A DNA stretch of 64,000 bases, from assembly GCF_008364765.1 (NCBI RefSeq), contig NZ_VTUY01000016.1, positions 1-64,000 on the forward strand. Direction: 5' to 3'. This DNA comes from Bacillus sp. CH30_1T (lineage in GTDB: Bacteria > Bacillota > Bacilli > Bacillales > Bacillaceae_B). Numbering within the stretch: the first letter of the stretch is position 1; every line of letters starts with the position of its first letter. Shown in pieces: positions 1 through 8,990 of this stretch. Made by a program: the position numbers and the translations under genes. The notes beneath the pieces were generated by a model. The model saw only the letters and a program-made list of their open reading frames with translations, was not told where the DNA came from and did no database searches.

Positions 1-1
1 A

Positions 2-199
2 GAACTTAATAAAACTCTATATGCGAAACGCAAAGAAACGATCGAACGAGTCTTTGCGGACGCAAAAGAAAAGCATGGCATGCGTTGGACGACCTTAAGG
101 GGTCTTAAAAAAGTTTCAATGCAGGCGATGCTTACGTTTGCTGCCATGAATCTTAAGAAATTGGCAAACTGGACATGGCGAGGACCATGTCCAGCCTAA
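2..199 (+). mobile_element. IS1182-family transposase, C-terminal end (partial at window edge)
   Basis: An open frame runs in from the left window edge and stops with TAA at 197-199, giving 65 residues. It contains IERVFADAKEKHGMRW followed by TLRGLKKVSMQAML and ends in a Trp/Pro-rich tail. This is the typical C terminus of IS1182/IS4-like DDE transposases, after the catalytic Glu region. The family call is from memory of these motifs. Whether the element is complete cannot be seen because its start lies outside the window. It sits just downstream of sodA, where B. subtilis has other genes, so it marks a break in conserved gene order. Confidence 0.8.
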
Positions 200-227
200 A
201 AAAAAGAAAAATCTTTTAAAATAACAG

Positions 228-264
228 AAAACCCCATCTTCGCTTAAATGCAAAGGTGGGGTTT
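228..264 (+). terminator. Hairpin after the transposase
   Basis: AAACCCCATCTT at 229-240 pairs with AAGGTGGGGTTT at 253-264, with one wobble. It lies 29 nt after the transposase stop and is followed by only a short T run. It could be the transposase terminator or part of the insertion sequence end. Confidence 0.5.
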
Positions 265-277
265 GTCTACGGTCTGA

Positions 278-303
278 AGAGAGGTTCTTGAAAGAACCTC
301 TCT
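278..303 (-). terminator. sodA terminator hairpin
   Basis: A perfect inverted repeat AGAGAGGTTCTT / AAGAACCTCTCT directly follows the sodA stop on the minus strand. No U tract follows, so terminator function is inferred from position and stem strength. Confidence 0.55.
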
Positions 304-318
304 CCTCGTACGATTAAA

Positions 319-927
319 TTATTTAGCAGCTGAATAACGCTTCGCTACTTCATCCCAGTTTACAACGTTCCAGAACGCACCGATGTAATCAGGGCGACGG
401 TTTTGATAATTCAGGTAGTAAGCATGCTCCCAAACGTCAAGACCTAACACAGGAGTTTTACCTTCCATTAGAGGGCTATCCTGGTTTGGTGTGCTTGTTA
501 CTTCTAATTCACCGTTGTTTACTACAAGCCAAGCCCAACCTGAGCCAAAGCGGGTAGCAGCAGCGTTAGCGAATTCTTCTTTAAATGAATCGAAGCTTCC
601 GAATTTGGAAGAAATGGCATCTGCCAGCTCTCCAGATGGAGCGCCTCCACCATTCGGAGATAATACTGTCCAGAATAGAGAGTGATTAGCGTGGCCGCCA
701 CCATTGTTGCGTACTGCAGTACGAGCACCTTCAGGAACAGCGTCTAAGTTAGAAACAAGATCTTCAATGGATTTGCTTAGTAAATCATCGTGACCTTGAA
801 GTGCATCATTTACTTTCGTAACATATGCGTTATGGTGTTTCGTGTGGTGAATGTTCATTGTTTCCTTGTCGATATGAGGTTCTAATGCATCATATCCGTA
901 AGGTAATTGCGGTAATTCGTAAGCCAT
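319..927 (-). CDS. sodA: Superoxide dismutase [Mn]
   Basis: Cytoplasmic manganese superoxide dismutase that converts superoxide to hydrogen peroxide and oxygen. The 202-residue protein starts [20 protein letters not shown]. His27 in the IHHTKHH segment, the His in [11 protein letters not shown] and the Asp and His of [12 protein letters not shown] are the expected metal ligands. A longer in-frame reading reaches 1083, but the ATG at 925-927 has a GGGAGGA ribosome binding site and gives the normal family length, so the upstream part is leader. That leader also holds a small inverted repeat (CCTGAA/TTCAGG, about 952-974). The gene appears monocistronic. Confidence 0.97.
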   Translation of the reverse strand: MAYELPQLPYGYDALEPHIDKETMNIHHTKHHNAYVTKVNDALQGHDDLLSKSIEDLVSNLDAVPEGARTAVRNNGGGHANHSLFWTVLSPNGGGAPSGELADAISSKFGSFDSFKEEFANAAATRFGSGWAWLVVNNGELEVTSTPNQDSPLMEGKTPVLGLDVWEHAYYLNYQNRRPDYIGAFWNVVNWDEVAKRYSAAK

Positions 928-1101
928 TATAAATTCCTCCCTATGTATAGTTTCCTGAACAATGAATTCAGGCCGTTTCAGTATAAGATTACCAAAACTA
1001 CTATATCTGTTCAAATATTTTGCCTTCATTTCTTCACTTTTTCGTACAAGTTTAAAATCCCCTATATTTTTTTCTCTAGTCATAAGAAAAAATCATTCCG
1101 G

Positions 1102-1581
1102 TCAAATGACAATGAAGAAATAGATAGCCATGACAATCTGGATGATTCCTTTTGTCACGACACTGGAGATGAATCCAACGACAGATCCTACGCCTACTTT
1201 TACGGCGGTCTTTAGATTGGATCTATGAACTACCCATTCACCGATGATGGCCCCTAAAAAAGGACCAATCAGGATTCCGATGACAGGAATGACGAAAGGT
1301 CCGATGAGCAAACCGATTGTACTTCCCCATATCCCTGCTTTCGTACCACCAAATTTCTTTACCCCAATAAGGTTCGCCATGTAATCAGCACCGAAAAGAA
1401 GAATCACAAACAGAACCTGCACAGTCCAGAATAACCAGCTAAAGGGTTCGAAGCTGAAAAACACTCCGTACAAAATAAAGCTTCCAATCAGAAAGACAAC
1501 ACTAGGCAAGATAGGATATATCAATCCAACAAAGGCTAAAATCATTAATACGATAATAATGGTCCAATAAATAAATTCCAT
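1102..1581 (-). CDS. yqgC: DUF456 membrane protein YqgC
   Basis: Small hydrophobic protein of 159 residues with about four to five membrane segments separated by Gly-rich turns (GLLIGPFVIPVIG and GPFLGAIIGEW). The size, glycine pattern and position next to sodA match YqgC of B. subtilis, a DUF456 family member of unknown function. The start ATG is preceded by GGGAGGTG. It lies downstream of the Na/Pi cotransporter on the same strand, but a terminator at 1605-1645 separates them, so it probably has its own promoter or depends on readthrough. No function is claimed. Confidence 0.9.
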   Translation of the reverse strand: MEFIYWTIIIVLMILAFVGLIYPILPSVVFLIGSFILYGVFFSFEPFSWLFWTVQVLFVILLFGADYMANLIGVKKFGGTKAGIWGSTIGLLIGPFVIPVIGILIGPFLGAIIGEWVVHRSNLKTAVKVGVGSVVGFISSVVTKGIIQIVMAIYFFIVI

Positions 1582-1604
1582 CTTTTAACACCTCCCATAA
1601 AGTA

Positions 1605-1645
1605 TAAAAAAAACTGACCCATTTGACAAATTTCAAATGAGTCAG
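1605..1645 (-). terminator. Intrinsic terminator of the Na/Pi cotransporter gene
   Basis: CTGACCCATTTG (1614-1625) pairs with CAAATGAGTCAG (1634-1645). On the minus strand the stem is followed by eight or more U residues, a canonical intrinsic terminator. Confidence 0.88.
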
Positions 1646-1653
1646 CACTTGTA

Positions 1654-3282
1654 TTATTCTACACCCAATACGGCCTCTGCGATATTAACAGCATGATCAC
1701 CGATACGTTCTAAGTTACTGACGATATCAACAAACACGATACCTGCTTGTCCCGAACATTTCCCTTCGTTCATACGCAGTATGTGTTGTTTACGAAGTTT
1801 TCTTTCCATCTTATCGATCTGATCTTCTTTTTCAGCTACTTCCCTTGCAATATCAGTGTCGTTCAAGTCTAAAGATTTTAACGCTTTTTCCACTGTTTCA
1901 ATTGTTAGATTGAACATTACTTCAAGGTCATTCATTGCATCATCCGTAATCTTAACCTTGTTGGTCTGTTGGTATTCAATCAGTTCAATAATATTTTCAA
2001 AGTGATCTCCCACACGTTCGATGTCACGCACGGTATCCATTAAGATTGAATGTCTCTCTGATTCATTCTCTGATAACGAAGACGAAGAAAGATCGACCAA
2101 ATAGTTCGTAATTTTTTTATCAAGATTGTTGATTGCACCTTCTATTTGATAGGCTGTTTCTGCATTTTTTGAATTCTTTGATCTTAAAAATTCGTTTGTT
2201 TGTTCTAATCCTTTAACAGCAAACTGACCCATACGAAGAACTTCTTCTTTAGCTTGCCCCAATGCAATAGAAGGAGACTGTTCAATAAACATTGGATCTA
2301 AATGTTTTGAATTATAATCCACTATTGAATCCTGTCCAGGAATTAGTTTTGTTACGATAATTGCCAATATAGCAATGAATGGAAATTGAATAATTGTATT
2401 AGTAACGTTGAAAGTACCATGTGCAAATGCGATGGTCATTGGTTCATTTAAATTTAACTGCGCTTGAAGATATAATACGAACTTCTCAAACACCGGTAAT
2501 ATTATTAAGAAAAGGGTTGTACCAATTAAATTAAATAACACATGGACCGCTGCAGTTCTTCTTGCAGCTACTGATGCACCCAAGGCAGCTAACACTGCAG
2601 TAATCGTTGTTCCAATGTTATCTCCGAACAATACGGGTAAAGCAGCATTGATATCAATCAAATCTGACGAATAAAGTTCCTGTAGGATACCAATTGTGGC
2701 AGATGAACTTTGTACGATAACAGTAAATAGAGTTCCAATCACTACTCCTAGAATAGGGTTCGAGCTCATGCTAACCGTTAAATCGTGGAAAGCTTCTAGA
2801 GAACGCAGAGGTTTCATTCCTCCACTCATTAATTCCAGACCATAGAACAAAGCTCCAAAACCAAAAATCATCTGACCAAAGTTGTGAACTTTTTTATTTT
2901 TGAAGAAGAATAGCATAATTGTACCAACTGCTATAATTGGTAAAGCATATTCACCAATATCGATCCCAATAATAAACGCGGTTACTGTAGTACCGATGTT
3001 AGCACCCATTATAACCCCGATAGCTTGCTTAAGGGTCATGAAACCTGCGCTTACCAGACCTACAACAATAACCGTCGTACCACTACTTGTTTGTAGAAGG
3101 ACTGTTACAAAAATACCAGCGAGTACACCCATAAACGGGTTCGTCGTGAACTTGTCAAGAATTTCTTTCAAACGTTCTCCAGCTGTTTTTTGAAGTCCGT
3201 CCCCCATGTACTTTATCCCGAAGAGGAAAATCCCTAATCCTCCAAAGAACTGAAACAACATCTCTTGCCAATTTAATTCCAT
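1654..3282 (-). CDS. Na+/phosphate cotransporter family protein with PhoU-like C-terminal domain
   Basis: Integral membrane protein of 542 residues, likely a sodium-coupled phosphate symporter of the NptA/PNaS type. The first about 320 residues hold two inverted PNaS repeats marked by QTSSGTTVIVVGLVSAG with GANIGTTVTAFI, and by QSSSATIGILQ with GDNIGTTITAVL. Residues about 340-540 are cytosolic and helical (IERVGDHFENIIELIEY and LERIGDHAVNIAEAV), two PhoU-like repeats. The start has an AGGGG site seven bases upstream. A shorter relative without the PhoU part (yqeW) is at 42000-42932. Substrate is inferred from the family. Confidence 0.92.
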   Translation of the reverse strand: MELNWQEMLFQFFGGLGIFLFGIKYMGDGLQKTAGERLKEILDKFTTNPFMGVLAGIFVTVLLQTSSGTTVIVVGLVSAGFMTLKQAIGVIMGANIGTTVTAFIIGIDIGEYALPIIAVGTIMLFFFKNKKVHNFGQMIFGFGALFYGLELMSGGMKPLRSLEAFHDLTVSMSSNPILGVVIGTLFTVIVQSSSATIGILQELYSSDLIDINAALPVLFGDNIGTTITAVLAALGASVAARRTAAVHVLFNLIGTTLFLIILPVFEKFVLYLQAQLNLNEPMTIAFAHGTFNVTNTIIQFPFIAILAIIVTKLIPGQDSIVDYNSKHLDPMFIEQSPSIALGQAKEEVLRMGQFAVKGLEQTNEFLRSKNSKNAETAYQIEGAINNLDKKITNYLVDLSSSSLSENESERHSILMDTVRDIERVGDHFENIIELIEYQQTNKVKITDDAMNDLEVMFNLTIETVEKALKSLDLNDTDIAREVAEKEDQIDKMERKLRKQHILRMNEGKCSGQAGIVFVDIVSNLERIGDHAVNIAEAVLGVE

Positions 3283-3527
3283 TTTTTCAACCCCTACTTA
3301 AATTTTCGACATTAAACAACAAAAACCCCATATCATTTTTAATATATTCTATAGAAAAGGTAAATACTTTTTGCTCTAAATTTACAATAGGTTAATAAAA
3401 CTCTACTTTTATTACAATTATGTTACAAAATAAAATCATTCCAAATTGTTCATATTCTCTACACTTGATGAAGAAGAAAGACAAGCATAAAATAGTAAGG
3501 GTATGCACGAAAGGAGAAAAAGTATAA

Positions 3528-4301
3528 ATGAATGTTTTTCAACAATTGTATAAAAGTATCTATTCCCCAAAAGACATTGCAACATTCCGCTTTCAGGGAA
3601 TTGGCAAGACGATCCGTTACATATTCTTACTGGCACTAATATCTATTTTACCAGTGGCTGTACAGTTTATATCGTTTGCAACCAGTGCCATCGACAATGT
3701 AAGAGAATCAGTTGAAGCTGAATTTCCACCCTTTACAATCGATAATGGCTCGTTATCTTCCGATCAATCAGAACCGATCACACTCGAAAAGGACGGTATC
3801 ACCATCATCTTTGACAGTACAGGCGAACTTAAGAAAGAAAAACTTGATGCAAACGATGATACGATAGCCTTTTTGGAAAAGAGTTTTGTAGTCATCAATC
3901 AAGGGAATGTTCAATCTTCTTCCTATAGTTTATTTGGGGATACATCGCTTACTAAGGATGGCTTAATTGATCTATTGGATTCGTTAATAGATATGAAATG
4001 GATCCTCCTTCCCGTAGCGTTATTCTTTCTTTACTTATTCACTTCCGGAATGACGTTCTTGAAGATCACGTTATTCGCCATAATCGGTGTTACCTTTGCC
4101 AATGTCCTTAAACGAAATGTAAACTACCGGCAAAGTTTTCGAATGACCGCCTATTCCGCGACGGTTTCCACCATATTTTTTACCCTAATGGAAATGCTGC
4201 AAACCTATATTCCTGCAGCCCCGATATTGGATTGGTTCGTGATCACCGTCATTCTCTACTTAGTCGTGAAAGAGATTCCTCAGAGAAAGATACGATCATA
4301 A
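3528..4301 (+). CDS. yqgB: DUF1189 membrane protein YqgB
   Basis: 257-residue membrane protein of unknown function. It begins MNVFQQLYKSIYSPKDIATF, the typical opening of DUF1189 proteins, followed by a membrane segment at about 30-50, a large hydrophilic outer loop (about 55-155) and three to four C-terminal membrane segments. The ATG follows AAAGGAG at a proper distance. Orthologous in position to B. subtilis yqgB. It stands alone on the plus strand and ends at a strong hairpin shared with the convergent MFS gene. Confidence 0.88.
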   Translation: MNVFQQLYKSIYSPKDIATFRFQGIGKTIRYIFLLALISILPVAVQFISFATSAIDNVRESVEAEFPPFTIDNGSLSSDQSEPITLEKDGITIIFDSTGELKKEKLDANDDTIAFLEKSFVVINQGNVQSSSYSLFGDTSLTKDGLIDLLDSLIDMKWILLPVALFFLYLFTSGMTFLKITLFAIIGVTFANVLKRNVNYRQSFRMTAYSATVSTIFFTLMEMLQTYIPAAPILDWFVITVILYLVVKEIPQRKIRS

Positions 4302-4305
4302 TTAA

Positions 4306-4343
4306 CTCCCCTGTATAATCATAAAGACCGCTATACAGGGGAG
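4306..4343. terminator. Bidirectional hairpin between yqgB and the MFS gene
   Basis: A perfect 12-bp inverted repeat CTCCCCTGTATA / TATACAGGGGAG lies between the two convergent stop codons. U runs are weak on both sides. Confidence 0.65.
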
Positions 4344-4362
4344 ACCAATAAATCACTCCTCT

Positions 4363-5544
4363 TTAAATCAGATTGACCCTTCTTTCTTTTCTATGATTTA
4401 AATACCAAAAGCAGAAAAGGTTCACTAAAGACAATCCAAAGGTAATCTCAAACATCTCTATCGTGTCCTCTCTCCATACACTATAAGCAATCGGACCCAG
4501 GGCAACTCCCCCGAACCGCACCGCTCCATAAATACTGACAACCAATCCCCTTTCGCTCTCCGATACACTCCCCGTAATAAAGGTATTAATGACCGGCAGC
4601 ATCAAGCCCAACCCACCAAAGCTTACCGTTATAAAGAACATTAAAAACCCCAACGATGAAAAAAAGATCAGAAAGCCTAATGGGACCGACATCATTAACA
4701 TCCCACATTTCATATACGTCCATCCGAGTTCCTCATCCGCCTTTAACCTCCCCCCACACCAGTAAGAGCTAATGGTCATCGCGCCAAGTGGAAAGATAAA
4801 TGTAAATCCCTTGAAAAAGCCATCAATATGAAAAGTATTTTCAATATGGTAGGAAAGGAAGAAGAGAATGCCGAATAATAAAAATAAGCCTACCCCTCCA
4901 ATCGCATATAGTGGAAATAATAAGCGTCCCTTTGAAATAAAGATGGAGTACAGGCTCTTTTTATCAGCCTTGTGATAAACCTCTTTCGTTTCAACCGTTT
5001 TTCTTAGTCCTATCAATATCACCATGCACAATACAGGAAACACCCAAAATGCATGATTCCAATGGACCAGGATAGCCAGTGTGGCACCAGTAAGGGGTGC
5101 GACTACCTTGCCTATCCCATTAAACACCTCTAACGAACCTAACATCCTTGAGCGTTCCTTTCCCTGAAAGATATCACCGATCAATGCCATGGCCAGAGGT
5201 GTCGTTCCAGCGGCCCCCACACCTTGTAATCCTCGGCCAATCATGAAAAGACTAACGTTTTCATTTACTTCTCCGCTCACAACACAAAGTACGCTTCCCA
5301 GAACCATTATCCATAGTGAAACAATGATTAATCGTTTACGTCCAAAGCGATCCGACAACATCCCCACAAACGGAATCACCACTGCTGCAGGTATGGTGAA
5401 TGAGCTTAAGATAAAACCAGACCAGCTGCTATTCAAATGTAAATCCGCTTCAATACTCGGGAGAATGGGAATAAGCATAGAATTTCCCAGTACCATTAAT
5501 ATGGGCAGTAATCCGATTACCAGTTGGAGAAGCTTATTCGTCAT
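4363..5544 (-). CDS. MFS drug/metabolite exporter
   Basis: 393-residue major facilitator with 12 predicted membrane segments. The loop 2-3 motif reads GMLSDRFGRKRLI, and the antiporter motif C region reads EVFNGIGKVVAPLTGATLA, both typical of drug:H+ antiporters. It resembles Bacillus exporters such as YmfD/YvmA, but substrate cannot be deduced. It occupies the place of yqgA in B. subtilis, a gene I do not see here. It diverges from yqfZ with only about 58 bp between start codons. Confidence 0.85.
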   Translation of the reverse strand: MTNKLLQLVIGLLPILMVLGNSMLIPILPSIEADLHLNSSWSGFILSSFTIPAAVVIPFVGMLSDRFGRKRLIIVSLWIMVLGSVLCVVSGEVNENVSLFMIGRGLQGVGAAGTTPLAMALIGDIFQGKERSRMLGSLEVFNGIGKVVAPLTGATLAILVHWNHAFWVFPVLCMVILIGLRKTVETKEVYHKADKKSLYSIFISKGRLLFPLYAIGGVGLFLLFGILFFLSYHIENTFHIDGFFKGFTFIFPLGAMTISSYWCGGRLKADEELGWTYMKCGMLMMSVPLGFLIFFSSLGFLMFFITVSFGGLGLMLPVINTFITGSVSESERGLVVSIYGAVRFGGVALGPIAYSVWREDTIEMFEITFGLSLVNLFCFWYLNHRKERRVNLI

Positions 5545-5602
5545 GATTTGTAACCCCCTTCATAGTCAGATTCATTCTAAAAAACCCGGGAGGAAAATAT
5601 AT

Positions 5603-5965
5603 ATGAAAAGAATGGCTATTTTCTTTGGTATTATCATTCTTCTTTATAGTGTCTATTATGATTTAAATAAGGGAACCCTGAGGCTCCTTTATAATGAATC
5701 CACAGTCGCAACAGCCCAGCCACAGGTTAATCAGGCGTCTCCAGCCGCGTCACAGGAAACTGCTGAGGAAGATCCCTCATCCCTACCTTACGTGGAAATG
5801 GAGGTCAAGCCCGGTGATACAGTATTAAGTCTTGTAGAAGATCTTCTTGATGGTTCTATACCTGTTCCCATTGAACGTGTGATTACCGATTTCGAAGAAT
5901 TAAATGATGTGCCGCCTGCCAAGATCCAAATCGGGAAAATCTACAAAATCCCGAATTATCAATAA
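5603..5965 (+). CDS. yqfZ: LysM-domain membrane-anchored protein YqfZ
   Basis: 120-residue protein with an N-terminal membrane anchor (MAIFFGIIILLYSVYYD), a Gln/Ala/Ser-rich linker, then a LysM-like domain at about 70-118 (EVKPGDTVLSLVEDLL ... IQIGKIYKIPNY). LysM domains bind peptidoglycan, so the protein probably tethers membrane and wall. The start at 5603 is chosen over an upstream in-frame ATG at 5189 because GGGAGGA lies just before it and the upstream part overlaps the MFS gene. Position matches B. subtilis yqfZ, next to ispG. Confidence 0.87.
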   Translation: MKRMAIFFGIIILLYSVYYDLNKGTLRLLYNESTVATAQPQVNQASPAASQETAEEDPSSLPYVEMEVKPGDTVLSLVEDLLDGSIPVPIERVITDFEELNDVPPAKIQIGKIYKIPNYQ

Positions 5966-5992
5966 TCCAAGCATTCAAAATACACCTATTTC

Positions 5993-6022
5993 TTGTCATT
6001 TCACACAAAACACTGTTACAAT
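5993..6022 (+). promoter_or_regulatory. Predicted sigma-A promoter of ispG
   Basis: TTGTCA at 5993-5998 and TACAAT at 6017-6022 are 18 bp apart and lie about 60 bp before the ispG start. Confidence 0.6.
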
Positions 6023-6080
6023 AGCTTCGTATTACTTTTAATGAAAGTTTTTAGAACCTTTCTAAAGGAGCGAATTACAC

Positions 6081-7193
6081 TTGAGTGAAATTATACATCG
6101 TTCAAAAACACGTCCGGTCAAAGTCGGAGATTTAACTATTGGTGGTAACAACGAACTTGTTATCCAAAGTATGACCACTACAAAGACACATGATGTTGAA
6201 GCAACGGTTAAAGAGATTCACCGTCTCGAAGAAGCAGGTTGTCAGGTTGTCCGGGTAGCTTGTCCAGATGAACGTGCAGCAGAAGCGATAGCTGATATTA
6301 AGAAACAAATCAATATTCCACTTGTTGTCGATATACATTTTGACTATAAACTAGCCTTAAAAGCCATTGAAGGCGGAGCCGATAAAATCCGGATCAATCC
6401 AGGAAATATCGGTCGCCGAGAAAAAGTGGAGGCAGTTGTCAAAGCAGCGAAAGAAAAAGGGATTCCAATTCGAATCGGGGTAAATGCTGGAAGCTTGGAA
6501 AGAAAAATTCTTGAAAAGTACGGATACCCAACGGCTGACGGTATGGTAGAAAGTGCCCTTCATCACATCAAGATCCTGGAAGATTTAGATTTTCATGACA
6601 TAATCGTTTCCATGAAAGCATCTGATGTAAACTTGGCCATCGAAGCATACACGAAAGCGGCTAAAGCATTTGATTACCCGCTTCACCTTGGAATCACTGA
6701 ATCAGGTACATTATTTGCAGGAACAGTAAAGAGTGCAGCGGGGCTAGGGGCGATTCTAAGCCTTGGCATTGGAAATACACTGCGTATTTCATTAAGTGCT
6801 GACCCTGTTGAAGAAGTGAAAGTAGCGAGAGAACTATTAAAGTCGTTTGGATTAGCTTCAAATGCAGCTACCTTAATCTCATGTCCCACATGCGGACGTA
6901 TCGAAATCGACTTAATTTCAATAGCCAATGAAGTGGAAGAATACATCTCCACCATTAAAGCACCAATCAAAGTCGCTGTCCTTGGATGTGCAGTAAATGG
7001 ACCCGGTGAAGCCAGAGAAGCCGATATCGGCATTGCCGGGGCTCGTGGTGAAGGACTGTTATTCCGAAAAGGAAAAACTGTCCGGAAAGTTCCTGAAGAA
7101 ACGATGGTTGAAGAATTAAAGAAAGAAATCGACAAGATCGCAGAAGAATATTTTGCACAGCAAGAAGCAGAAAAGAAAGAACAGGAAGTATAA
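6081..7193 (+). CDS. ispG: 4-hydroxy-3-methylbut-2-en-1-yl diphosphate synthase (flavodoxin)
   Basis: Penultimate enzyme of the MEP isoprenoid pathway, which reductively opens methylerythritol cyclodiphosphate using a [4Fe-4S] cluster. The 370-residue protein has the TIM-barrel N-terminal half ([27 protein letters not shown]) and the cluster Cys set in [13 protein letters not shown] plus [12 protein letters not shown]. The start is TTG at 6081, with AAAGGAG ten bases upstream; no ATG fits the conserved N terminus. The last pathway enzyme, ispH, is at 16848 in the same window. Confidence 0.96.
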   Translation: MSEIIHRSKTRPVKVGDLTIGGNNELVIQSMTTTKTHDVEATVKEIHRLEEAGCQVVRVACPDERAAEAIADIKKQINIPLVVDIHFDYKLALKAIEGGADKIRINPGNIGRREKVEAVVKAAKEKGIPIRIGVNAGSLERKILEKYGYPTADGMVESALHHIKILEDLDFHDIIVSMKASDVNLAIEAYTKAAKAFDYPLHLGITESGTLFAGTVKSAAGLGAILSLGIGNTLRISLSADPVEEVKVARELLKSFGLASNAATLISCPTCGRIEIDLISIANEVEEYISTIKAPIKVAVLGCAVNGPGEAREADIGIAGARGEGLLFRKGKTVRKVPEETMVEELKKEIDKIAEEYFAQQEAEKKEQEV

Positions 7194-7202
7194 ATCATGT
7201 AA

Positions 7203-7234
7203 AGAGGACTGATCTAAGATCAGTCCTCTTTTTA
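7203..7234 (+). terminator. ispG intrinsic terminator
   Basis: GAGGACTGATCT / AGATCAGTCCTC is a near-perfect stem with a tight loop followed by a run of five T. Confidence 0.9.
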
Positions 7235-7276
7235 AATTTCTTGAAATGCTCCCAATTTCAAGAAAAAGCATTATTC

Positions 7277-7657
7277 TTAAAAGAACGGCAGTACAAATAA
7301 TCCGATAATTATCGATACAGCCCCAATTCCGATTGCCCAGGCACCGAGCATTTCTGCTCCTCGTCTTCTTGCCACGAATCCAAGAACAATCCCCGCAGCC
7401 CCCATGATTACCGGGAGAATAAATAAGGAAAGAATGGATAGAGCAAGTGCAGAGTAACCTAATACACGACCTGATGTTGTCGTATCTTCGGCGTTATCCT
7501 CTTCAAAGTCACGGCTTACACTCATTGGAGCAGCAATTTCTGCTGCTGTTTCTTCACGGTATTCTTTACTCACATCTGTTTCCGGATTGTCGTAATACAC
7601 GTCGATATCTTGTAGATTTCGATCAACGCTGTTTAATTCGCGTCGTTCATCATTCAT
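7277..7657 (-). CDS. yqfX: DUF4190-like membrane protein YqfX
   Basis: 126-residue protein with a charged N-terminal half (acidic, Asp/Glu-rich) and two C-terminal membrane segments (LGYSALALSILSLFILPVIMG; WAIGIGAVSIIIGLFVLPFF) joined by a loop with ARRRGAE. This layout and the position beside ispG match B. subtilis YqfX, whose function is unknown. The ATG at 7657 is used because GAGGG lies eight bases before it; an in-frame GTG at 7672 overlaps that site. Confidence 0.82.
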   Translation of the reverse strand: MNDERRELNSVDRNLQDIDVYYDNPETDVSKEYREETAAEIAAPMSVSRDFEEDNAEDTTTSGRVLGYSALALSILSLFILPVIMGAAGIVLGFVARRRGAEMLGAWAIGIGAVSIIIGLFVLPFF

Positions 7658-7786
7658 ACAGCAATCCCTCACTTTCTGTGTTTGGGAGCCTTCTTATTGT
7701 GTGTCACTCCGCTTTTTTTACTATGCTAATGTTTGTCAATTTTGTTAGCTAATCTTCACTTTTTAAACCATTCATTGCTTTTGAAA

Positions 7787-7959
7787 GGCTTCTTTTCGCA
7801 AAGTTTGTTGCGATCTTAAGGAAGAAAATAGTAGTTGATCTCCGCTCCAGGATGCTCGCTTTCCGCGGGGCTGGCGGTGAGCCTCCTCGGCACGCCTCCG
7901 GGGTCTCACCTGTCCAGCTATTCCCGCAGGAGTCGAGCATCCTTCCGCTCCAATCAACT
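7787..7959 (+). repeat. Dispersed palindromic repeat, copy A1
   Basis: Head module GGCTTCTTTTCGCAAAG begins at 7787; the palindromic body is 7833-7959. Ends AGTTGAT and ATCAACT pair, as do GGATGCTCG and CGAGCATCC. Internal blocks CGCTTTCCGCGG, GAGCCTCCTCGGC, GGGGTCTC and CCGCAGGAGTC occur in the same order in the other copies. No start codon or coding signal is convincing in it. Confidence 0.85.
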
Positions 7960-8072
7960 TTCTAAGCATGTTTCTTTTAATAGTAATAAAAAAAATCAAA
8001 ACCTTTTAGCAAACAATCTCTATTGAGGTGAATAGAATTAATGTCCTATTGGAGAAGAATTCATTCTTCTAA

Positions 8073-8309
8073 TTAGTTCGTTTTTTAACACCTTTAGCTC
8101 TGTCACGAAAAAACTTTTAATGATGGTGAGGGGAACTGCGTAGACTCCTGCGGAAGTACGGGCGCGCCGAGACCCCGGAAGCGAAGCTGAGGAGGCTTGG
8201 CCGAACGTCCGCGGAAAGCGAAGCAGTTCACCTCACCATCCAGCACACACTAATGGACAGAGCCAAAGCAGATATTATGTTAAAGATAACAATCTTTACG
8301 AAAAGAGCC
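8073..8309 (-). repeat. Dispersed palindromic repeat, copy B1
   Basis: Opposite orientation to A1. Body 8122-8240 is bounded by GATGGTGAGGGGAACTGC and a near-exact complement. An outer pair GCTCTGTC / GACAGAGC (about 8097-8263) flanks it. The head module (GGCTCTTTTCG on the minus strand) ends at 8309. Core blocks are shared with A1 on the minus strand, but the arms differ. Confidence 0.85.
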
Positions 8310-8388
8310 TTTTGAAAACAGCGGTTATCTACTGGTCAGAAATGTGATAAACTTGAAGGAGTTTTTATAAAGAGGAGCATGATAAAGA

Positions 8389-8958
8389 ATGAAACGTTTT
8401 GGAATCGATATTGATGGGACAGTTACGTCACCTGAATCTTTACTGCCTCACATAAATGATTATTTTAAGTTGAACTTAACCTTACAAGACATCACCCAAT
8501 ACGAACTGACAGAGGTTCTGAATATTTCACCCCAAACTTTCGGAAAATGGTTTAAGGAAGCAGAACCAACCATTTACAAAGAATCTCCACTTGCTCATGG
8601 CGCAAAGCAAATATTGGATCAATGGAAAGAAATACATGAGCTTTATTTCATAAGTGCAAGAAGATCCGATCTCACCCAATTAACCAAAGAATGGTTCAAT
8701 ACCCAGGATTTGATATATCATCACATCGAATTAATTGGTTCACATGACAAAATTTCAACAGCTAAAAAACACGGAGTTGATATTTTCTTTGAAGATAAAC
8801 ATGATAATGCAGTAGCGATTTCTGAAGAACTATCGATTCCGGTTCTGTTATTTAACACACCATACAATCAACAACCGATCCCTGATGGAGTCATTCGCGT
8901 AAATGACTGGCAGGAAGCGAACTCCTGGGTTCAAACCTGGCTTCAAAATGAATCATAG
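8389..8958 (+). CDS. yqfW: Putative 5'(3')-nucleotidase YqfW, HAD family
   Basis: 189-residue HAD-superfamily phosphatase of the NT5C/deoxyribonucleotidase type. HAD motif I is FGIDIDGTVTSP (residues 4-15), motif II is YFISARR, and motif III/IV is FFEDKHDNAVAI. It is therefore expected to dephosphorylate nucleoside monophosphates, though the substrate is inferred only. The ATG follows AGAGGAG. Position near zur matches B. subtilis yqfW. The gene is flanked on both sides by dispersed repeats and may rely on a promoter close to repeat B1. Confidence 0.87.
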   Translation: MKRFGIDIDGTVTSPESLLPHINDYFKLNLTLQDITQYELTEVLNISPQTFGKWFKEAEPTIYKESPLAHGAKQILDQWKEIHELYFISARRSDLTQLTKEWFNTQDLIYHHIELIGSHDKISTAKKHGVDIFFEDKHDNAVAISEELSIPVLLFNTPYNQQPIPDGVIRVNDWQEANSWVQTWLQNES

Positions 8959-8960
8959 AA

Positions 8961-8987
8961 AAAAGCCTCTAATCGTAAGAGGCTTTT
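8961..8987. terminator. Bidirectional terminator yqfW / DUF1499 gene
   Basis: AAAAGCCTCT / AGAGGCTTTT with a 7-nt loop, A-rich on the left and T-rich on the right, sits between convergent stops. Confidence 0.88.
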
Positions 8988-8990
8988 CCT

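Noticed and set aside
5189..5602. N-terminal extension of YqfZ
   Set aside because: It overlaps the MFS gene antisense, has no family resemblance, and a good ribosome site plus membrane anchor mark the start at 5603.
7833..8026. Short open frames across repeats A1 and B1
   Set aside because: They have no ribosome sites, run through palindromic DNA and differ in frame between copies, so they are by-products of the repeat sequence.
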